Origin: an uncultured Spirochaetaceae bacterium
GTDB taxonomy: Bacteria; Spirochaetota; Spirochaetia; Sphaerochaetales; Sphaerochaetaceae
Length of the DNA stretch: 64,000 nucleotides
NCBI GenBank assembly: GCA_944389145.1
Contig: CALXLH010000039.1
Span: 29,527 to 93,526, forward strand
Direction of reading: 5' to 3'
The position numbers were made by a program, and so were the translations under genes. The notes beneath the pieces were generated by a model. That model ran no database searches. It worked only from the letters and a program-made list of their open reading frames with translations, and had not been told where the DNA came from. Shown here one piece after another: positions 50,678 to 61,001 of the stretch. Positions within the stretch are counted from its first letter, which is position 1. Every line of letters begins with the position of its first letter.

Positions 50678-53601
50678 TTTCCCTCCGTTGTCCTTATTAT
50701 AGCTTCTCCTGAGAGGCCGTTGGCCTTTATCGTCAGCGCATTCGCGGCCCTTACATGGATGAAATGCCTTGTTTCCTCTACCGTCTCCAGCCTTGATATA
50801 GCCTCATAGTCGAAGATTCCATCCCCATACATGGGGTTTATCGTGAGATATAGGCAGCCGAGGCTTGTCATGTTCTGGAAGAAATGCGTGCCCTGGCTTG
50901 GCTCTGCCTGTATTTCCCTTAGTCCTGTCTCGACGATCACATGAGCCTTCGATATCTGCGACCATGTGCATGGGATGCCTAGCCATCTGTCCGAAGAGCC
51001 TAGCCTGCCCGCCGCTATCAGGACATATTCTCCTTCGATGCCCTTGTTGATCATCTCAAGCTCTCCTGCCATCTCCGTCATCTCGGATGCCTTGAAGGCC
51101 TCTGGCTTTATCGTGACGATGTCCTGGATGCTTTCTGCCGAGCCGTTTCCCATCACCTTCTTCGCATATATGAGCGCATTCTTCCTGTCATCATCCGTTA
51201 TGCTTACATCCATGTATGCATCGTTCCCTGATATCGGCCTGATCTGCAGGATGGAGAAATCCGGCCTGTTCTCATGCTCCGTATTCACTGCGAATTCGAT
51301 CTCTACCGGTTCTGACATGGTTTCCGTCCCAAGCTTCAGGATATCATCGATGATTCCGGCCAGAGGAAGCATGTCATACTTCAGTATGCCGTTGAAGGTT
51401 ATCATCCTCTCTCCCTTTGCCCGAGGGGATTCAGAAAGCAGCCCTGTCGCCATATCGAAGGTCGAGGCTATGCCCCTGAGCGCCATCGGCGAACGTGCGG
51501 CTTCCTCCTGAAGCGGGATGAATGTAAGGTTGTCTGAATCCTTCAGCGGATCGAACGGGGCGTTCATATCCAGCGCGTATAGCATATCCTGGGAAGAGCT
51601 TTCCGAGGTGAGAGAGGAGCTGGAGGGGACCTTTGGCTTTGCCGGGCAGAATCGAAGGGCAGTGCCCTCGTCGACGATTATCTTTCCGAATCCGAATGCG
51701 AGCATGCCGACTCCGTCCTCTGCCTTCTGTCCCGGAACGGGGTAATAGTTCAGGGAACGCGCTACTCCTGATATGTTCGGATACCAGTATCCCTTATGGT
51801 CTGATCCCGTTATCTGCTGGAGAATGACCGCCATCTTCTCTTCCTCAAGCGAGTGGTAGGTGCGTTTCAGGTACTCCTTCGCGCATTCGAAGTACGTTGA
51901 GGCCCATACGGTCTTCACTGCTCTTTCCAGATCCTCCAGCCGTTTCTCGTCGCTTCCCGTATTGGGGATCATCGATGTCTGGTAGACGCCTGCGAATGGC
52001 TGGAAATGGGAATCTTCCAATAGCGATGATGACCTGACTGACATGGGCTTGCGGATTATGCTAAGCACATCCTTGAGAGCTTCCGTGAGGCGTTCTGGCA
52101 TGCGTGAGGAAAGGAACAGCGAGAGTATTTCCTGATCGCTCTGGGATCGGAAGTACAGCGATGATAGCCCGTTGAGTTCCATGAACTCGGTGAAGAGCTC
52201 CGTGGATATGACCACGGTACGCGGGATCGAAAGGTAGACGGAAGGATACTTGTCCATGATCCCGCTTGCCTTCATCTCCATGGCAAGGAAGGCGAGGCCG
52301 CGCCCCTTGCCTCCCAGCGATCCCTTGCCGATGCGGGTGAACAGCATCGTCTCGTCATAGCTTGCCACTGAGAAGTCGGCTATTACGCCACGGGTACGCT
52401 CAGCGCGATAGCTCTTAATAGTCTCGTATAGGAGATTCCTGACCTCCTCATCGCTCCTGCCTGTATCCAGGTTTATGTTCTTTATCTTGGCAGCGAGGGC
52501 GTAGAGGGACTGTGATCTCAGCCATCTGGAGAAGTCATTGCGCTTCGAATGGTAGCGGAAGGAGGGGAGAGGAAGTGTCTTCAGTATCTCCTGAACCTCC
52601 TTCATCGTGTCAGCCCTGGCTATCTGCCTGCCGCTCTCCGGATCGATGAATATGAATGGCCCGAAGTTATAGTTCTTGAGGAAATGCGCTTCCAGATCCT
52701 GCAGGAGCGTATCGGAGAACTTCCAGAGGAAATCGGCTCCGAGCCTGTCGGCATCGGCCTTGTTCTCCTTCTCCGTGCTCTGGATGAGGATAGGAAGATC
52801 CTTCGACTCATCCCTTATCGCCGCGGCAAGCCTCAATCCTGAGTCTTCCCTTCCTTCCGATGAGGGGAATGTCACATCCGTAATGATTCCGAGGATATTA
52901 TCCCTGTATGTGCTGTATAGATCCCAGGCTTCCTCGTATGTGCGTGCCAGGAGGATCTTCGGGCGTCCTCTCATCCTCAGCGTCCGGCCCCAGTCGTTGA
53001 GCGCCTCCAGTATGGAGACCCTGTTCTGGTTAATCAGGCAGGTATACATCTGCGGCAGATAGGAGGAGATGAAGCGGACAGAATCCTCCACGAGGATTAT
53101 CACCTGCACATCAGCAACCGATGTATCATGTTCCACGTTCATCCTGTCCTCTACCAGCTTTACCATCGCTAGGAAGAGAGATGCATTGCCCTGCCAGTAG
53201 AACAGATAGTCGATATAAGGGCAGTTCTCTCCCTTAAGTACCTTCACCTTCCTATGGTCTGGTGAGGGGGAGAGCGCGATCACCGGCATCCAGGGCCGCC
53301 TGATCTTTATTGCCTCCGCAAGGGCCTCGACCCTTTCGGAACCCAGGTCCAGCATCGTGATGACCAGATCGAAGGATAGCTCATCAATCAGCCTGAGCGC
53401 GGTTTCCTCGTTGTTCGCATGGGTGATCTTCGGTGGATTCGAGAGGCCTAGCTGCGTGTACTCCTGATACAGCTCTTCCTCGACCCTTCCGTCTTCCTCA
53501 AGCATGAACCTGTCATAGTCAGAACAGATAAGAAGCACGTTATATACGTGCTTCAGCATCAGATTCGAGAAGGGCATCCATGTCTGATCAAGAAGATACA
53601 T
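50674..53601 (-). CDS. Tandem receiver-like plus PEP-synthase N-terminal domain protein
   Basis: A 975-aa protein. Residues about 20-145 and 165-305 look like two receiver folds; the second ends in I-L-I-Q-S-T-E with a candidate acceptor in I-I-T-D-V-T-F. From about 415 there is a PEP/pyruvate-dikinase N-terminal ATP-grasp-like domain: G-S-L-G-G-K-G-R-G-L-A-F-L, V-R-S-S-S-L-L-E-D-S, F-A-G-V-Y-Q-T, and the end L-Q-I-R-P-I. The phosphohistidine swivel and the PEP-binding barrel of true PEP synthase are not seen. Similar proteins occur in Bacteroidetes and spirochaetes with unknown role. It overlaps the small membrane gene by one base and the dehydrogenase gene by ATGA. Confidence 0.75.
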   Translation of the reverse strand: MYLLDQTWMPFSNLMLKHVYNVLLICSDYDRFMLEEDGRVEEELYQEYTQLGLSNPPKITHANNEETALRLIDELSFDLVITMLDLGSERVEALAEAIKIRRPWMPVIALSPSPDHRKVKVLKGENCPYIDYLFYWQGNASLFLAMVKLVEDRMNVEHDTSVADVQVIILVEDSVRFISSYLPQMYTCLINQNRVSILEALNDWGRTLRMRGRPKILLARTYEEAWDLYSTYRDNILGIITDVTFPSSEGREDSGLRLAAAIRDESKDLPILIQSTEKENKADADRLGADFLWKFSDTLLQDLEAHFLKNYNFGPFIFIDPESGRQIARADTMKEVQEILKTLPLPSFRYHSKRNDFSRWLRSQSLYALAAKIKNINLDTGRSDEEVRNLLYETIKSYRAERTRGVIADFSVASYDETMLFTRIGKGSLGGKGRGLAFLAMEMKASGIMDKYPSVYLSIPRTVVISTELFTEFMELNGLSSLYFRSQSDQEILSLFLSSRMPERLTEALKDVLSIIRKPMSVRSSSLLEDSHFQPFAGVYQTSMIPNTGSDEKRLEDLERAVKTVWASTYFECAKEYLKRTYHSLEEEKMAVILQQITGSDHKGYWYPNISGVARSLNYYPVPGQKAEDGVGMLAFGFGKIIVDEGTALRFCPAKPKVPSSSSLTSESSSQDMLYALDMNAPFDPLKDSDNLTFIPLQEEAARSPMALRGIASTFDMATGLLSESPRAKGERMITFNGILKYDMLPLAGIIDDILKLGTETMSEPVEIEFAVNTEHENRPDFSILQIRPISGNDAYMDVSITDDDRKNALIYAKKVMGNGSAESIQDIVTIKPEAFKASEMTEMAGELEMINKGIEGEYVLIAAGRLGSSDRWLGIPCTWSQISKAHVIVETGLREIQAEPSQGTHFFQNMTSLGCLYLTINPMYGDGIFDYEAISRLETVEETRHFIHVRAANALTIKANGLSGEAIIRTTEGK

Positions 53602-53789
53602 TATCTTCCCCTGCGTCCCTTTGCCAGCCCATAGAGGGCTCCTATCGCAGCTATTATCGCGATATATCCGAATGTGCGGAGGAACGTGTCCGAGACAGGG
53701 TACATTATGTCAGCCGCCACGATGATGGCCAGGGACAGTCCCATTACCCAGACCGATACAAGGTATATGATCCTTGGAAAGTTAGTCAT
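53601..53789 (-). CDS. Small two-helix membrane protein
   Basis: A 62-aa protein with hydrophobic helices near residues 5-25 and 34-54 and a basic K-G-R-R-G-R tail. It begins at the ATG at 53789, 6 nt after a perfect TATAAT, and its end shares one base with the start of the receiver-PEP-synthase-like gene. It leads that three-gene operon. No family is recognised. Confidence 0.65.
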   Translation of the reverse strand: MTNFPRIIYLVSVWVMGLSLAIIVAADIMYPVSDTFLRTFGYIAIIAAIGALYGLAKGRRGR

Positions 53790-53795
53790 AAGCCG

Positions 53796-53825
53796 ATTAT
53801 ACAGCAAAGATGTCGCAATTGTCAT
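53796..53825 (-). promoter_or_regulatory. Leaderless-type promoter of the small membrane-PEP-synthase-like operon
   Basis: On the reverse strand ATGACA, an 18-bp spacer, TATAAT (53801-53796), then 6 nt to the ATG. No ribosome binding site. Confidence 0.6.
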
Positions 53826-54081
53826 TATTCATTATTCAGCAATAAGTCGCATATTAATTTAATTATATCCAATAATTATGGTATCCATATTGATGGATAT
53901 GCAAATATCATGGATAGGTAATCGTCACCACGGCATACGATTTAAAAACTGAATATGATTTATGGAATAAGTAATAGAAAAATAATATTCTGAATTATAA
54001 ATGAATTCTTATAGATTATTTTGATGTATATTATCATTGACGGCTCACAGATACGGGCTTACCCTTTGCTTGGAGGGTCAT
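53826..54081 (+). promoter_or_regulatory. AT-rich promoter region of gdhA
   Basis: No gene is seen in about 250 bp. It holds the inverted repeat TATCCAT-ATTG-ATGGATA (53882-53899) and a partial further copy, A-T-A-T-C-A-T-G-G-A-T-A, about 10 bp on. A -10-like TATATT lies near 54026. The repeats may be a regulator site for gdhA or for the divergent operon. Confidence 0.4.
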
Positions 54082-55419
54082 ATGTACAGTCTTGATAGCT
54101 TCATGTCAGAGATCGAAAGAAGGAATCCGGCGGAACCGGAGTTCATCCAGGCTGTGCGGGAGGTGCTTTCTTCCGTGATCGACACGGTCAACGATAATCC
54201 TGTCTACATAAAGAACAGGATACTGGAGAGGATAACCGAGCCTGACCGTGTCATATCCTTCAAGGTTGACTGGGAGGATGATGATGGGAATATAAGGGTG
54301 AACAGGGGATATCGCGTCCAGTTCAACAATGCCCTTGGGCCCTATAAGGGTGGATTGCGTTTCCATGCATCGGTGACAGAGGGGACGATGAAGTTCCTCG
54401 GATTCGAGCAGGTGTTCAAGAATGCCCTGACGACGCTTCCCTTGGGAGGAGGCAAGGGCGGTTCCGATTTCTCTCCGAAGGGAAAGTCCGATGCCGAGAT
54501 ACTCCGCTTCTGCCGCTCGTTCATGACTGAGCTATATAAGTATCTCGGACCTGATACCGATGTTCCTGCCGGTGATATCGGGGTAGGAGGCAGGGAGATC
54601 GGCTATCTTTACGGCCAGTATAAGAGGATCGTAGGCGAGAATACGGGAGTGCTTACCGGAAAGGGGCCGGGCTGGGGTGGTTCCCTGGTGCGTCCGGAGG
54701 CTACGGGATACGGCACCATGTATTTTGCAGAGGCCATGCTGGAGGAGCATGGTGACAGCCTGAAGGGCAAGCGCATCGCCCTGTCCGGATTCGGGAATGT
54801 CGCCTGGGGAGCCGCGATGAAGGCAACGGGGCTTGGGGCCAAGGTCGTGACGATCTCTGGTCCTGATGGTTATATATATGATGAGGATGGGGTAGGTACC
54901 CCTGAGAAATGGGCCTATATGCTTGCTCTCCGTGCTTCCAATAATGATGTCGTCAAGCCCTATGCCCAGAGATTCAAGGCCGAGTTCATAGAGGGAAGGA
55001 AGCCTTGGGAGGTCCCTGTGGATCTTGCCTTCCCTTGCGCTATACAGAACGAGCTGGGAAAGGAGGATGCCGAGCGCCTCATCTCAAATGGCGTCAGATA
55101 TGTGGTAGAGACCTCCAATATGGGATGCACCCTCGATGCTGCCGATCTGCTGAGGGAGAGGGGAATCTCATTTGCTCCAGGAAAGGCCGCCAATGCCGGG
55201 GGAGTCGCCGTGTCCGGGCTGGAAATGAGCCAGAATGCGATGCATCTGCACTGGAGCGCGGCAGAGGTCGATGAGCGCCTGAGGAACATCATGCGCTCTA
55301 TCCACGGAGAGTGCGTCAGGCATGGCAGGGAAGAGAGCGGCTACATAGACTATGTGAAGGGAGCGAACATCGCGGGATTCATAAAGGTCGCCGATGCCAT
55401 GTGCCAGCTTGGCTATTGA
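54082..55419 (+). CDS. gdhA: NADP-type glutamate dehydrogenase
   Basis: A 445-aa enzyme assimilating ammonia into 2-oxoglutarate. Substrate and catalytic residues appear in G-P-Y-K-G-G-L-R-F-H (about residue 89), G-G-G-K-G-G-S-D-F, and P-A-G-D-I-G-V-G-G-R-E-I-G-Y. The dinucleotide fold has A-L-S-G-F-G-N-V-A-W-G-A (about 237). The length and these motifs fit the hexameric bacterial type. The ATG at 54082 follows GGAGGG; earlier in-frame codons have no such site. A hairpin follows the stop. Confidence 0.96.
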   Translation: MYSLDSFMSEIERRNPAEPEFIQAVREVLSSVIDTVNDNPVYIKNRILERITEPDRVISFKVDWEDDDGNIRVNRGYRVQFNNALGPYKGGLRFHASVTEGTMKFLGFEQVFKNALTTLPLGGGKGGSDFSPKGKSDAEILRFCRSFMTELYKYLGPDTDVPAGDIGVGGREIGYLYGQYKRIVGENTGVLTGKGPGWGGSLVRPEATGYGTMYFAEAMLEEHGDSLKGKRIALSGFGNVAWGAAMKATGLGAKVVTISGPDGYIYDEDGVGTPEKWAYMLALRASNNDVVKPYAQRFKAEFIEGRKPWEVPVDLAFPCAIQNELGKEDAERLISNGVRYVVETSNMGCTLDAADLLRERGISFAPGKAANAGGVAVSGLEMSQNAMHLHWSAAEVDERLRNIMRSIHGECVRHGREESGYIDYVKGANIAGFIKVADAMCQLGY

Positions 55420-55427
55420 TCCGCCGT

Positions 55428-55452
55428 CCTCCCCTTGCCTTCATAGGGGAGG
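55428..55452 (+). terminator. Hairpin after gdhA
   Basis: CCTCCCCT-N9-AGGGGAGG is a perfect 8-bp stem. No clear T run follows, so it may be a stability element or a weak terminator. Confidence 0.55.
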
Positions 55453-55489
55453 GCTCTGCTGATTATCATCAGGATATCCTGAAATTCCG

Positions 55490-55539
55490 TTGACATTGAT
55501 CCTGTGCTTGTGCTATAAATGGGTTAGCCATAGCTAACC
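55490..55539 (+). promoter_or_regulatory. Strong promoter with palindromic site ahead of a 19-aa frame
   Basis: TTGACA (55490-55495), an 18-bp spacer and TATAAA (55514-55519) form the best sigma-70 promoter in the window. The inverted repeat GGTTAGC-CATA-GCTAACC (55522-55539) covers the expected transcription start and is either an operator or a hairpin at the RNA 5' end. Confidence 0.75.
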
Positions 55540-55564
55540 AAGTCATTCAAGGAGGGAGGAGAAG

Positions 55565-55624
55565 ATGGCTGATGCCCATCCTGCCGAACCATTCCGGTAT
55601 CCCTTTGGCAGGGCCTTCCGATAA
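55565..55624 (+). CDS. Possible 19-aa peptide gene
   Basis: An ATG behind AAGGAGGGAGGA opens a 19-codon frame encoding MADAHPAEPFRYPFGRAFR, ending inside a terminator stem. With the promoter and palindrome upstream it is a complete tiny transcription unit. It could be a small protein, a leader peptide for the oxidoreductase gene 160 bp downstream, or the promoter remnant of a deleted gene. The peptide has no recognised family. The promoter and ribosome binding site are well supported, the coding function is not. Confidence 0.4.
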   Translation: MADAHPAEPFRYPFGRAFR

Positions 55625-55628
55625 GGCC
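55612..55628 (+). terminator. Terminator overlapping the end of the 19-aa frame
   Basis: GGCCTT-CCGAT-AAGGCC is followed by a pyrimidine-rich run (TTCTCC, then CTTCTTTTCT). It should end the short transcript about 110 nt after its start. Confidence 0.6.
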
Positions 55629-55687
55629 TTCTCCTCATCTCCTCTTCTTTTCTACCTGAACTCTACCGGTTTGCCATGCATTTGCGG

Positions 55688-55716
55688 TTGTAAACCTGCC
55701 TGACTTACGATATCCT
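55688..55716 (+). promoter_or_regulatory. Probable promoter of the pyruvate:ferredoxin oxidoreductase gene
   Basis: TTGTAA (55688-55693), 17 bp, TATCCT (55711-55716), leaving a leader of about 60 nt before the ATG and its GAGGAG ribosome binding site. Confidence 0.5.
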
Positions 55717-55783
55717 ACATAATTGCATTGAACGCTGGGCCTGAGCATGTCTCAAGCTCATTGAAAATTCGAGGAGTGTAATA

Positions 55784-58700
55784 ATGGCAGACAAGAAGAT
55801 GGTTACCATTGACGGAAACACCGCTGCTGCGCATATAGCCTATGCATTCAGCGACGTTGCCGCTATTTACCCGATTACTCCGTCCTCTCCGATGGGCGAG
55901 TATGCTGACCAGTGGGCTTCTACCGGTCGTGAGAACCTTTGGGGCAAGAAGGTCGAGATCATGGAAATGCAGAGTGAGGCAGGTGCCGCTGGTGCAGTCC
56001 ATGGTGCCCTTTCCGCAGGTGCGCTGACAACGACGTTTACTGCATCTCAGGGCCTTCTTCTCATGATCCCTAACATGTACAAGATCGCAGGTGAGATGAT
56101 CCCTACGGTATTCCATGTGTCTGCCAGGGCTCTCGCAGCACAGTCCCTTTCGATCTTCGGCGATCATCAGGATGTCATGGCCTGCCGCAATACCGGCTTC
56201 GCGATGACCTGTGCATCCTCCATCCAGGAGACGATGGATCTTGCCCTTGTCGCTCATCTCTCGACGCTTGAGGCCGAGGTTCCATTCCTTTCATTCTTCG
56301 ATGGATTCAGGACTTCCCACGAGATCCAGAAGGTCGAGGAGATCTCCTATGATGATATCCGCACGCTGGTTGATGAGAAGTACATCGAGCGCTTCCGCGC
56401 ACGCGCACAGCGCCCTGAGCATCCGATGACCAAGGTCGCAGCCCAGAATGAGGATGTCTACTTCCAGGGAAGGGAGACCGTCAACAAGTACTACAATGCC
56501 GTTCCTGCCATCGTGCAGAAGTATATGGATAAGGTTGCCGCGCTTACCGGCAGGCAGTACCATCTCTTCGACTATGTCGGCGCTCCTGATGCCACGGATA
56601 TCGTGGTCGTGATGGGAAGTGCCGCAGATACCTTCGAGTGGGTCGTTGATTACCTCAACAAGAAGGGTGGCAAGGTCGGCCTCATCAAGGTACGCCTCTA
56701 TCGTCCGTTCTCTGCAGAGCATTTCGTGAAGCTCATTCCGGCTTCAGCGAAGAGAATCGCCGTGCTTGACAGGACGAAGGAGCCAGGTGCCGTTGGCGAT
56801 CCTCTCTACCTCGATGTCGTTGCTGCGCTCGACAGGGAGAACAGGACTGGCCTTAAGGTCATCGGTGGTCGCTACGGACTGTCCTCCAAGGACTTCACGC
56901 CTACCCATGCGAAGGCCGTATATGACTTCATGGCACGCCCGGATGCATGGCATAACTTCACCGTCGGCATCAACGATGATGTGACACATCTCTCGATTCC
57001 TGTCGGCGACAAGATCGACGTAACTCCTGAGGGTGTCGTATCCTGCATGTTCTGGGGCCTTGGCTCTGACGGAACCGTCGGTGCAAACAAGAACTCCATC
57101 AAGATCATCGGAGACAACACCGACATGAACGCGCAGGCTTACTTCGCATATGATTCGAAGAAGTCCGGCGGTATCACGATCAGCCACCTCAGGTTCGGTA
57201 AGGGCAAGCTCGACATGCCATGGCTCATCGACCATGCTGACTTCGTCGCCTGCCATAACCCGGCTTATATCGGCCGCTATGATATGCTCTCCGCTCTTAA
57301 GGAAGGCGGTACGTTCCTCCTTAACAGCCAGATTCCTTCTGATGAGGGCTTCGATCACCTGACGAAGGATATGCAGGAGCAGATCATCAGCAAGCACATC
57401 CATTTCTACAACATCAACGCCCTTGATATCGCGCGCAGCGTCGGTCTTGGCTCAAGGATCAACACCGTCATGCAGGCCGCGTTCTTCAAGATCGCGAACG
57501 TGCTTCCTGAGGCCGAGGCCATCGAGCTTATCAAGAAGTACATCAAGAAGACCTTCCTGAAGAAGGGCGAGGATGTCGTCAACAAGAACTGGGCTGCCGT
57601 CGATGGCGCTTCTGCCGCTCTCGTCGAGGTCAAGGTTCCTGAGAAGATCGAGAAGAGCTATGAGCCGAAGAGGCTTATCCCTGAGGATGCCGATGACTTC
57701 ACGAAGAACGTCATCGAGCGTGTCATGCACCTCAAGGGCGATGATATCCCTGTTTCCCAGATGTCCTTCGATGGCAAGCTGCCTACCGGAACGACTAAGC
57801 TTGAGAAGAGGGGAGTCGCGGCGTATGTTCCTCACTGGGACAGCACGAAGTGTATCCAGTGTAACCAGTGCGTGCAGTCCTGCCCGCATGCGGCTATCCG
57901 CGCTAAGCAGATAACCCCGGAGGATATGGAGAAGGCACCGGCAACGTTCCACGCCATCAAGTCCAACACCAAGAACGACAGGAACCTTCTGTTCAAGATC
58001 CAGGTATATCCAGAGGATTGCCAGGGATGCGGCGTATGTATCGAGGCCTGCCCTGCCAAGGAGAAGGCGCTTGAGTTCAAGCCTCTCGTGGAGGAGAGGG
58101 AGAATGGCGAGACGAAGAACGCCGAGTTCTTCGAGAGCCTTACCTATGACAACCTCGATGGACTGAACATGGGAACCGTCAAGGGCCTGCAGTTCAAGCA
58201 GCCGCTCTTCGAGTTCTCCGGAGCCTGCGCAGGATGCGGCGAGACTCCTTATGTGAAGCTCCTTTCCCAGATCAGCGGAGAGAGAGCGATCATCGCTAAC
58301 GCAACCGGCTGTTCCTCGATCTATTCCGGAACCTTCCCGACCATCCCTTACACGAAGAGGGCTGACGGAAGAGGCCCGGCCTGGGGTAACTCTCTCTTCG
58401 AGGATAACGCTGAGTATGGCCTTGGAATGCGCCTTGCCGTCGATTCCAACAGGAACCTCCTGAAGATCAAGTGCGATGCTCTTCTTGCCAAGGGATGCTC
58501 TGCTGAGCTCAAGGCTGCTATCGAGAAGTGCTACAGCCTCTGGGATGACAACACCTCTGAGGCTTCCATCACCGCACAGAAGGAAGTCCAGGCTGTGCTT
58601 GCCAAGGAGAAGGCCGCAGACGCTGAGTCTCAGGCTATCCTCGACAAGATCATCGAGCTTCAGGATTACTTCTCTGAGAAGGATGTCATCATCATCGGTG

Positions 58701-59329
58701 GTGATGGATGGGCTTATGATATCGGATATGGCGGTGTCGACCATGTAATTGCCTCTGGCAAGAACGTGACGATCCTCGTCCTCGATACCGAGGTCTACTC
58801 CAATACCGGCGGACAGGCTTCCAAGGCAACTCCTATGGCTGCTGTCGCGAAGTTCGCCAATGCTGGTAAGAAGGTCGGTAAGAAGAACATGGGCTTCATG
58901 CTCATGACCTATGGCCATGCCTATGTAGCTTCCGTTGCTCTCGGATACAACAGGCTCCAGACCCAGAAGGCCCTCCAGGAGGCAGTTGCCTACCATGGTC
59001 CTTCGATCGTCTTCTGCTATGCTCCGTGTATCAACCATGGAATCAACATGAGGTACTCTCAGGTTGAGGCCAAGAAGGCTGTCGAGGCTGGCTACTGGCC
59101 GCTGTATCGCTTCAACCCAGAGCTTCCTGCTGGACAGAGGTTCGTATGGGAGACGAAGCCGGCTACCGGTGACTATCAGGAGTTCATCAAGGGTGAGGTC
59201 AGGTACTCATCCCTCTATAAGACGAATCCTGAGGATGCTGATAAGCTCTTCGCTGAGGCTGCTGAGGATGCCAAGGATAGGCTTGCATTCTATCAGAAGT
59301 GCGGCGAGCTGCTTGGAGAGATCCTCTGA
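55784..59329 (+). CDS. nifJ: Pyruvate:ferredoxin (flavodoxin) oxidoreductase
   Basis: A single-chain 1181-aa enzyme converting pyruvate to acetyl-CoA, CO2 and reduced ferredoxin. Domain order is the usual one: N-terminal pyrimidine-binding part (Y-P-I-T-P-S-S-P-M-G-E near residue 25), transketolase C-like domain, gamma domain, a linker, two [4Fe-4S] clusters (C-I-Q-C-N-Q-C near 689, C-Q-G-C-G-V-C near 745), then the TPP domain with C-A-G-C-G-E-T-P, G-D-G-W-A-Y-D-I-G and the Y-S-N-T-G-G-Q-A-S motif. Strong codon bias suggests high expression. It receives pyruvate from glycolysis and serine and is central to an anaerobic, fermentative life. A terminator follows. Confidence 0.98.
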   Translation: MADKKMVTIDGNTAAAHIAYAFSDVAAIYPITPSSPMGEYADQWASTGRENLWGKKVEIMEMQSEAGAAGAVHGALSAGALTTTFTASQGLLLMIPNMYKIAGEMIPTVFHVSARALAAQSLSIFGDHQDVMACRNTGFAMTCASSIQETMDLALVAHLSTLEAEVPFLSFFDGFRTSHEIQKVEEISYDDIRTLVDEKYIERFRARAQRPEHPMTKVAAQNEDVYFQGRETVNKYYNAVPAIVQKYMDKVAALTGRQYHLFDYVGAPDATDIVVVMGSAADTFEWVVDYLNKKGGKVGLIKVRLYRPFSAEHFVKLIPASAKRIAVLDRTKEPGAVGDPLYLDVVAALDRENRTGLKVIGGRYGLSSKDFTPTHAKAVYDFMARPDAWHNFTVGINDDVTHLSIPVGDKIDVTPEGVVSCMFWGLGSDGTVGANKNSIKIIGDNTDMNAQAYFAYDSKKSGGITISHLRFGKGKLDMPWLIDHADFVACHNPAYIGRYDMLSALKEGGTFLLNSQIPSDEGFDHLTKDMQEQIISKHIHFYNINALDIARSVGLGSRINTVMQAAFFKIANVLPEAEAIELIKKYIKKTFLKKGEDVVNKNWAAVDGASAALVEVKVPEKIEKSYEPKRLIPEDADDFTKNVIERVMHLKGDDIPVSQMSFDGKLPTGTTKLEKRGVAAYVPHWDSTKCIQCNQCVQSCPHAAIRAKQITPEDMEKAPATFHAIKSNTKNDRNLLFKIQVYPEDCQGCGVCIEACPAKEKALEFKPLVEERENGETKNAEFFESLTYDNLDGLNMGTVKGLQFKQPLFEFSGACAGCGETPYVKLLSQISGERAIIANATGCSSIYSGTFPTIPYTKRADGRGPAWGNSLFEDNAEYGLGMRLAVDSNRNLLKIKCDALLAKGCSAELKAAIEKCYSLWDDNTSEASITAQKEVQAVLAKEKAADAESQAILDKIIELQDYFSEKDVIIIGGDGWAYDIGYGGVDHVIASGKNVTILVLDTEVYSNTGGQASKATPMAAVAKFANAGKKVGKKNMGFMLMTYGHAYVASVALGYNRLQTQKALQEAVAYHGPSIVFCYAPCINHGINMRYSQVEAKKAVEAGYWPLYRFNPELPAGQRFVWETKPATGDYQEFIKGEVRYSSLYKTNPEDADKLFAEAAEDAKDRLAFYQKCGELLGEIL

Positions 59330-59352
59330 TCGCTCTCTGATCGATACGATTC

Positions 59353-59374
59353 GGGCTCCGGGTAACCGGGGCCC
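59353..59374 (+). terminator. Rho-independent terminator after nifJ
   Basis: GGGCTCCGG-GTAA-CCGGGGCCC, a 9-bp stem with one G-T pair and a tetraloop, followed by TTATTATTT. Confidence 0.85.
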
Positions 59375-59383
59375 TTATTATTT

Positions 59384-60901
<1,518 letters not shown>

Positions 60902-60920
60902 GCACGATGTGCTTGCTTCT

Positions 60921-60948
60921 GATGGCGGATGCGTAAGTGTCCGCCATC
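60921..60948 (+). terminator. Intercistronic hairpin between mglB and mglA
   Basis: GATGGCGGA-N10-TCCGCCATC, a perfect 9-bp stem, followed by TCGGTTTT. As an attenuating terminator or mRNA 3' stabiliser it would keep binding protein in excess over the transporter. Confidence 0.7.
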
Positions 60949-61001
60949 ATCGGTTTTCTGCATCTGCGGAATATGAGATATAGACGGTTGGAAGGGTATA
61001 A

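Noticed and set aside
55522..55539. GGTTAGC-N4-GCTAACC as a DtxR/IdeR iron box
   Set aside because: The half-sites look similar, but the spacing is wider than in the classical box, so a metal regulator cannot be named.
57452..59038. Long open frame (528 codons) antisense to nifJ
   Set aside because: It mirrors the strongly biased codons of nifJ, has no ribosome binding site or recognisable domain, and many leucine/aspartate-rich runs typical of antisense reading.
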